A stretch of 9,558 nt of DNA, from contig JAOUPW010000035.1 in NCBI GenBank assembly GCA_029879665.1, positions 1 through 9,558 on the forward strand. The letters are read 5' to 3'. Shown piece after piece: positions 6,523 through 9,558 of this stretch. Under the pieces are notes generated by a model that was given only the letters and a program-made list of their open reading frames with translations, was not told the DNA's origin and did no database searches. The translations under genes and the position numbers were made by a program. This DNA is from Rhodospirillales bacterium. GTDB lineage: Bacteria > Pseudomonadota > Alphaproteobacteria > Rhodospirillales > JAOUPW01. Within the stretch, counting starts at the first letter, position 1, and every line of letters starts with the position of its first letter.

Positions 6523-7035
6523 ATGTTCGATCTCAAACTTGGAATTCTCCGCACCCTGCACGAAGAACACGTTGCCATGCTTGGCGTACTCGAGCGGCTC
6601 GAAGCCCTGCTCGCCGCCAACCGCCCGAACACCCCGCCGGATACCTCCCGGGCGGAAACCGCCAGCCTGCTCGCCGACGTCGCCACCGCCCTCGGCGGTG
6701 ACGTCACCCACCATTACGAATTCGAGGAAACCCACCTGTTTCCCCGCTTCACTGAATTCGCAGATCCCGGAATCCCCAATATGCTGCGCCAGGAACACGA
6801 GATCATCCGCCCCCTGGCCGGACGCCTGAACGCGCTAATCCGCGAAGCCAAGGACTCCGGCTTCAGCGCCGAGGCCTGGGCCGAATTCCACGCCACCGCG
6901 GCAGAGGCCGTGGAACGCGAGATCTTCCATATTCAAAAAGAGGAAATGGGGTTTCTCCCGGCCCTTGACCAGATTCTCGAGGAAGACGAAGACGGCCCGC
7001 TGCAAATGGCGTATGTGGAGATAAAAGGCGGCTGA
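6523..7035 (+). CDS. Hemerythrin-like di-iron protein
   Basis: A 170-residue cytoplasmic four-helix-bundle protein of the hemerythrin HHE family, expected to bind a non-haem di-iron centre and with it O2 or NO; related proteins (DnrN/YtfE) act in nitrosative stress. Candidate ligands by helix are H13/H16; H63/H64 with E68 and H71 in HHYEFEETH; H92 in RQEHEIIRP; and H136 with E140 in HIQKEE. H123 may be extra. The frame is open upstream to an ATG at 6469, but that would overlap the previous gene by about 50 bases with non-family residues. The ATG at 6523 follows AAGGA (6506-6510) and lies 2 bases after the previous stop. It is the third gene of the FNR-box operon. It lacks the N-terminal ScdA_N-type domain of YtfE, so O2/NO sensing or buffering is as likely as cluster repair. 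Confidence 0.92.
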   Translation: MFDLKLGILRTLHEEHVAMLGVLERLEALLAANRPNTPPDTSRAETASLLADVATALGGDVTHHYEFEETHLFPRFTEFADPGIPNMLRQEHEIIRPLAGRLNALIREAKDSGFSAEAWAEFHATAAEAVEREIFHIQKEEMGFLPALDQILEEDEDGPLQMAYVEIKGG

Positions 7036-7068
7036 GCACGGGAGCCGAACCCGACCAGAACCCGGCCA

Positions 7069-7098
7069 TTGCCAGCCGATGGAATCGGTCTGTATCCT
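7069..7098 (+). promoter_or_regulatory. Possible internal promoter before the DUF2892 pair
   Basis: TTGCCA (7069-7074), an 18-base spacer and TATCCT (7093-7098) give a moderate sigma70-like match in the 101-base gap after the hemerythrin gene. A small hairpin (7076-7080 with 7084-7088) lies inside the spacer. There is no terminator in the gap, so the pair could also be read from the upstream operon. Confidence 0.28.
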
Positions 7099-7136
7099 GA
7101 GCGGCGTTGTTGAAATGCTCCGTTTGAAGGTCGTCC

Positions 7137-7343
7137 GTGATAACAAATATCGGAACCGTGGAACGAATCGTTCGGGTTATCGTAGGCATTGCGATCCTTT
7201 CCCTGCTGTTCATTCTGGACGGCAGTTCCCGCTGGTGGGGACTGTTCGGCTTGGTTCCCATTTTGACGGGGGCGACCGGGTATTGCCCGCCCTTTCATTT
7301 GCTGGGCTTCAGCACCACCAAGAAAAAGAGCAAGGATGTTTAA
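7137..7343 (+). CDS. YgaP-type (DUF2892) small membrane protein
   Basis: A 68-residue inner-membrane protein matching the DUF2892/YgaP transmembrane domain: N-terminal NIGTVERIVRVIVGIAI, a second helix WWGLFGLVPILTGATG and the family ending GYCPPFHLLG with C50. E. coli YgaP carries a rhodanese domain before such a segment; here only the membrane part exists. The family's function is unclear; links with sulfur/thiol or nitrosative stress are suggested by the YgaP rhodanese (established) and by the neighbouring hemerythrin (inference). The start is GTG at 7137, chosen because GAAGG (7126-7130) is 6 bases upstream and homology begins at once. Its end overlaps the next small gene by 8 bases, suggesting coupled translation. 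Confidence 0.88.
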   Translation: MITNIGTVERIVRVIVGIAILSLLFILDGSSRWWGLFGLVPILTGATGYCPPFHLLGFSTTKKKSKDV

Positions 7344-7557
7344 TATTCTTTCCTTCATGATTGAATGGACCGTCCGCCTGACGCCGGCGGCGGCGCTGTT
7401 TTCCCTTTTCTTCGTAATGGAAGCGGACCTGCGTGGGCTTGGCGTACTGGGCTTGCTGCCCTTGATCTTCGCCTTCCGGGACGATTGTCCGGCATGCTCC
7501 CTGCGCAAGCACCCCGGCGCCAAGGGTCCCGGCTGGCAGTCCTGGCCCGGGCATTGA
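7336..7557 (+). CDS. Second small membrane protein, diverged DUF2892-like, with CPAC
   Basis: A 73-residue two-helix protein, apparently a diverged copy of its upstream neighbour. Both share G-x-x-G-L-x-P followed exactly nine positions later by Cys-Pro: P41 to C50-P51 in the first, P42 to C51-P52 in the second. Here the motif has become C51-P-A-C54, a CxxC thiol pair able to support redox chemistry or metal binding, and a basic, glycine-rich soluble tail follows. No function is assigned. The ATG at 7336 lies inside the preceding gene (8-base overlap) with a weak AAGAG about 6 bases before it, so expression is probably coupled. A GC-rich hairpin spans the stop codon. Confidence 0.75.
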   Translation: MFNILSFMIEWTVRLTPAAALFSLFFVMEADLRGLGVLGLLPLIFAFRDDCPACSLRKHPGAKGPGWQSWPGH

Positions 7558-7564
7558 GCCCGGG
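7546..7564 (+). other. GC-rich hairpin spanning a stop codon
   Basis: A perfect 7-bp stem, CCCGGGC (7546-7552) with GCCCGGG (7558-7564), closes a five-base loop that contains most of the TGA stop of the small CPAC gene. No T tract follows, so it is not a typical intrinsic terminator. It could protect the 3' end of the operon message or weaken read-through. Confidence 0.5.
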
Positions 7565-7579
7565 GATAATATGAGGGCA

Positions 7580-7608
7580 TTATGTTCGGGAATTTAACAG
7601 GATATAAT
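7580..7608 (+). promoter_or_regulatory. Promoter of the PQQ sugar dehydrogenase gene
   Basis: A perfect TATAAT (7603-7608) has a weak -35 candidate, TTATGT (7580-7585), 17 bases upstream. Transcription would begin near 7615, leaving a leader of about 38 bases with a small hairpin (7619-7623 with 7628-7632). A perfect -10 with a poor -35 suggests dependence on an activator or constitutive low activity. Confidence 0.45.
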
Positions 7609-7652
7609 TAAGCGCATTAAGCCCGCAGGCTTGTCCGGGAACGGAGAATGTC

Positions 7653-8786
7653 ATGAAGCGTGCAATTCAAACCTTTGCCGCAGCGACACTTGCAACGTTG
7701 GCGCTAGCCCCATCCGCCGGTGCCGAAACCTATAAATCCGAACATTACACCCTTCGCGCGGTTACCGTCGCCCGCGGTCTGGAATATCCCTGGGGGCTCG
7801 CCTTCCTGCCCGACGGCGGGATGATTGTCACCGAACGGGAAGGCCGAATCCGTCTGGTGGCGAAGGACGGCAAACTGTCGCCGCCGCTGGAAAACGTTCC
7901 CAAGGTGTACGACTCGGGTCAGGGCGGCATGCTCGACATCGCCCTCGGCCCCGACTTTCCGCGCGATCAAACGATATATTTTTCCTACGCCGAGCCCGGT
8001 TCCGGGGGGGCCGGGACGGCGGTGGCCCGCGCCCGCCTTGATCGGGCGGAAAATCATTTGACCAATCTTAAGGTCATCTTCCGCCAGCAGCCCAAGACCA
8101 CGGGCGGGCGGCATTTCGGCTCGCGCCTGGTGTTCGCCCGCGACGGTAAACTGTTCATCACCGTCGGCGAACGTGGAGAACGGGATCGCGCCCAGGATTT
8201 CTCCATCAACCGGGGTCAAGTGATTCGCATCAACAGCGATGGTTCCATCCCCGCCGACAACCCCTTCGTCGGCAAGACCGGATACCGCCCGGAGGTGTGG
8301 TCCTACGGCCACCGCAATCCGCAAGGCGCGGCGCTGCATCCGGAATCGGGAAAGCTGTGGACGATCGAACACGGCGCACAAGGCGGCGACGAGATCAATA
8401 TCCCCCGGGCAGGCCGCAATTACGGCTGGCCGATCATCGCCTACGGCCGCCATTACTCGGGCGAACCCATCGGCGAAGGCACCCATAAAAGCGGCCTGGA
8501 ACAGCCGATCCATTACTGGGACCCATCCATCGCGCCGTCAGGCATGGTCTTTTACACCGGCGATAAATTTCCCAAATGGAAAGGCAGCCTTCTCGTCGGT
8601 GCGCTTAAGTTCCAGCTGGTTTCACGGCTGGAACTGAACGGTGAAAAAATCATACGCGAGGAACGTATGCTCAATGAACTTGGCGAACGCATCCGCGACG
8701 TGCGCCAAGGGCCCGACGGTTTCGTCTATCTGCTCACCGATTCCGGCGATGGCCGCATTCTCCGCATTGAGCCGGCCGGGCCCTGA
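7653..8786 (+). CDS. Periplasmic PQQ-dependent aldose sugar dehydrogenase
   Basis: Six-bladed beta-propeller quinoprotein of the soluble glucose dehydrogenase/YliI (aldose sugar dehydrogenase) family, oxidising aldoses to lactones with PQQ in the periplasm. A Sec signal peptide (1-24, cleavage after AGA) begins the 377-residue product. Family motifs in order: [10 protein letters not shown] (46-55), [14 protein letters not shown] (89-102), GGRHFGSRL with the presumed catalytic base H154 (151-159), [12 protein letters not shown] (171-182), YGHRNPQG (218-225), [12 protein letters not shown] (238-249), and near the C-terminus [16 protein letters not shown]. Length is normal. GGAG (7643-7646) lies 6 bases before the ATG. 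No PQQ biosynthesis gene is in the window, so the cofactor is made elsewhere or taken up. The gene has its own promoter and no clear terminator; a 5-bp hairpin at 8788-8802 lacks a T tail. Confidence 0.92.
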   Translation: MKRAIQTFAAATLATLALAPSAGAETYKSEHYTLRAVTVARGLEYPWGLAFLPDGGMIVTEREGRIRLVAKDGKLSPPLENVPKVYDSGQGGMLDIALGPDFPRDQTIYFSYAEPGSGGAGTAVARARLDRAENHLTNLKVIFRQQPKTTGGRHFGSRLVFARDGKLFITVGERGERDRAQDFSINRGQVIRINSDGSIPADNPFVGKTGYRPEVWSYGHRNPQGAALHPESGKLWTIEHGAQGGDEINIPRAGRNYGWPIIAYGRHYSGEPIGEGTHKSGLEQPIHYWDPSIAPSGMVFYTGDKFPKWKGSLLVGALKFQLVSRLELNGEKIIREERMLNELGERIRDVRQGPDGFVYLLTDSGDGRILRIEPAGP

Positions 8787-8884
8787 AGCAGGCACCTCCT
8801 GCCGAAACCGCCACCCCCGGAGAATCAGCCCCGGCATATGTCCCAAGCCTCTCGGCGCCAAGAAAATCTTCGTAATATGGATAT

Positions 8885-8923
8885 TTTAGGTTTAATCTAC
8901 CAATTCCAATAATGATTTAAACC
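8885..8923 (+). promoter_or_regulatory. Possible promoter/operator of the TRAP gene
   Basis: In the otherwise featureless 169-base gap, an AT-rich patch holds AATAAT (8908-8913) with a weak TTTAGG (8885-8890) 17 bases upstream. An interrupted inverted repeat, GGTTTA (8889-8894) and TAAACC (8918-8923), flanks the -10 and could be an operator for a substrate-responsive regulator. Confidence 0.25.
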
Positions 8924-8955
8924 ATTCGATACCTACGAGGGAGGAGAGCATTATC

Positions 8956-9558
8956 ATGAAACGCCGAGATTTTATGAAAAGCGCGACCGTCGGCCTTGCA
9001 GGCGCCGCCGCCGTGTCATCCTTGCCCGCGCCGGCCATTGCCCAGGGCAAGAAAGAATTGAAAATGGTTACGACCTGGCCGAAAAACTTTCCCGGCCTGG
9101 GCACTGCGGCGCAGAGGCTTGCCGATGCCATTTCCGCAATGAGCGACGGTACCTTGACCGTCAAGCTTTTTGCCGCCGGAGAACTGGTTCCGCCGTTCGA
9201 ATCTTTTGATGCCGTGTCCAGCGGCACCGCCGACATGTATCACGGCGCCGATTATTACTGGCAGGGAAAATCCAAGGCCTACAACTTCTTCGCTGCCGTT
9301 CCCTTCGGCCTGACCGCAAACGAAATGGACGCCTGGATTCTTCATGGCGGCGGGCAGAAGCTGTGGGACGAACTGGGCGCGGGTTTCGGCGTCAAGAACT
9401 TCGCCGCCGGCAACACAGGCGTGCAGATGGGCGGCTGGTTCAACAAGGAAATCAAAAGCCTGGAGGATTTCAAGGGCCTCAAGATCCGCATGCCGGGCCT
9501 GGGCGGCGAAGTCCTGCGCCGCATCGGCGCCGCGGCGGTCTCGCTGCCCGGCGGCGAA
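8956..9558 (+). CDS. TRAP transporter solute-binding protein (TakP/DctP-like), 3' end missing
   Basis: Periplasmic substrate-binding subunit of a tripartite ATP-independent periplasmic transporter, which captures an organic acid and hands it to the DctQ/DctM membrane subunits. The N-terminus KRRDFMK, a hydrophobic stretch and PAIA (cleaved before Q30) form a Tat-type signal, so the protein may be exported folded. The mature start, KKELKMVTTWPKNFPG, and the blocks AGELVPPFESFDAVSSGTADM, GNTGVQMGGWFN and GLKIRMPGLGGEVLRRIG are typical of the family branch containing the 2-oxoacid binder TakP. The latter region includes the arginine (R164) that commonly binds the substrate carboxylate. The exact substrate is uncertain. 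GGGAGGAG (8939-8946) precedes the ATG. The frame is open to the window end (201 codons), with about 160 more residues expected beyond. Confidence 0.93.
   Translation, partial: MKRRDFMKSATVGLAGAAAVSSLPAPAIAQGKKELKMVTTWPKNFPGLGTAAQRLADAISAMSDGTLTVKLFAAGELVPPFESFDAVSSGTADMYHGADYYWQGKSKAYNFFAAVPFGLTANEMDAWILHGGGQKLWDELGAGFGVKNFAAGNTGVQMGGWFNKEIKSLEDFKGLKIRMPGLGGEVLRRIGAAAVSLPGGE

Noticed and set aside
7036..7136. A second FNR-type box before the DUF2892 pair
   Set aside because: TTGAA-like fragments occur near 7110-7130, but no two half-sites have the required four-base spacing.
8788..8802. Hairpin GCAGG/CCTGC just after the sugar dehydrogenase stop as a terminator
   Set aside because: Only five base pairs and no T tract.

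Overview
The window looks like an ordinary chromosomal stretch of a GC-rich alphaproteobacterium, possibly Rhodospirillales-like (inference). The signs are an L31 without cysteines, an IbpA-type Hsp20 with an RpoH-like promoter, a membrane adenylate cyclase of a kind I associate with that group, and a TakP-like TRAP binding protein with a Tat-type signal. No mobile element, tRNA, rRNA or CRISPR array is visible.

Layout. Bases 1-1220 hold a TetA-like MFS exporter whose frame is open to the left edge. It converges with, and overlaps by 14 bases, a minus-strand frataxin gene (cyaY). Across a 119-base gap lies rpmE (L31), with a good sigma70-type promoter and an intrinsic terminator. Next is a small heat-shock protein gene. 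It has a sigma32-like promoter, a roughly 100-base leader that can fold into a ROSE-like RNA thermometer, and a strong terminator. A 660-residue two-helix membrane adenylate cyclase with several unassigned regions follows.

The most interesting block is 4875-7557. An FNR/Dnr-type box with a near-perfect -10 element sits directly before a tightly packed set: a DUF2249 protein, a 12-helix His-containing membrane protein with apparent three-fold internal repetition like heme-copper oxidase subunit I, and a hemerythrin-like di-iron protein. Two tandem mini-membrane proteins of the YgaP/DUF2892 type follow. I read this as an anoxia- or nitric-oxide-responsive module in which the hemerythrin and the putative haem membrane protein handle NO or O2. 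The component families are known, but the joint function is inference. The first transcript may be leaderless.

Bases 7603-8786 carry a periplasmic PQQ-dependent aldose dehydrogenase with its own promoter. The window ends inside a TRAP transporter solute-binding protein gene, and the membrane subunits would be expected just beyond the right edge.
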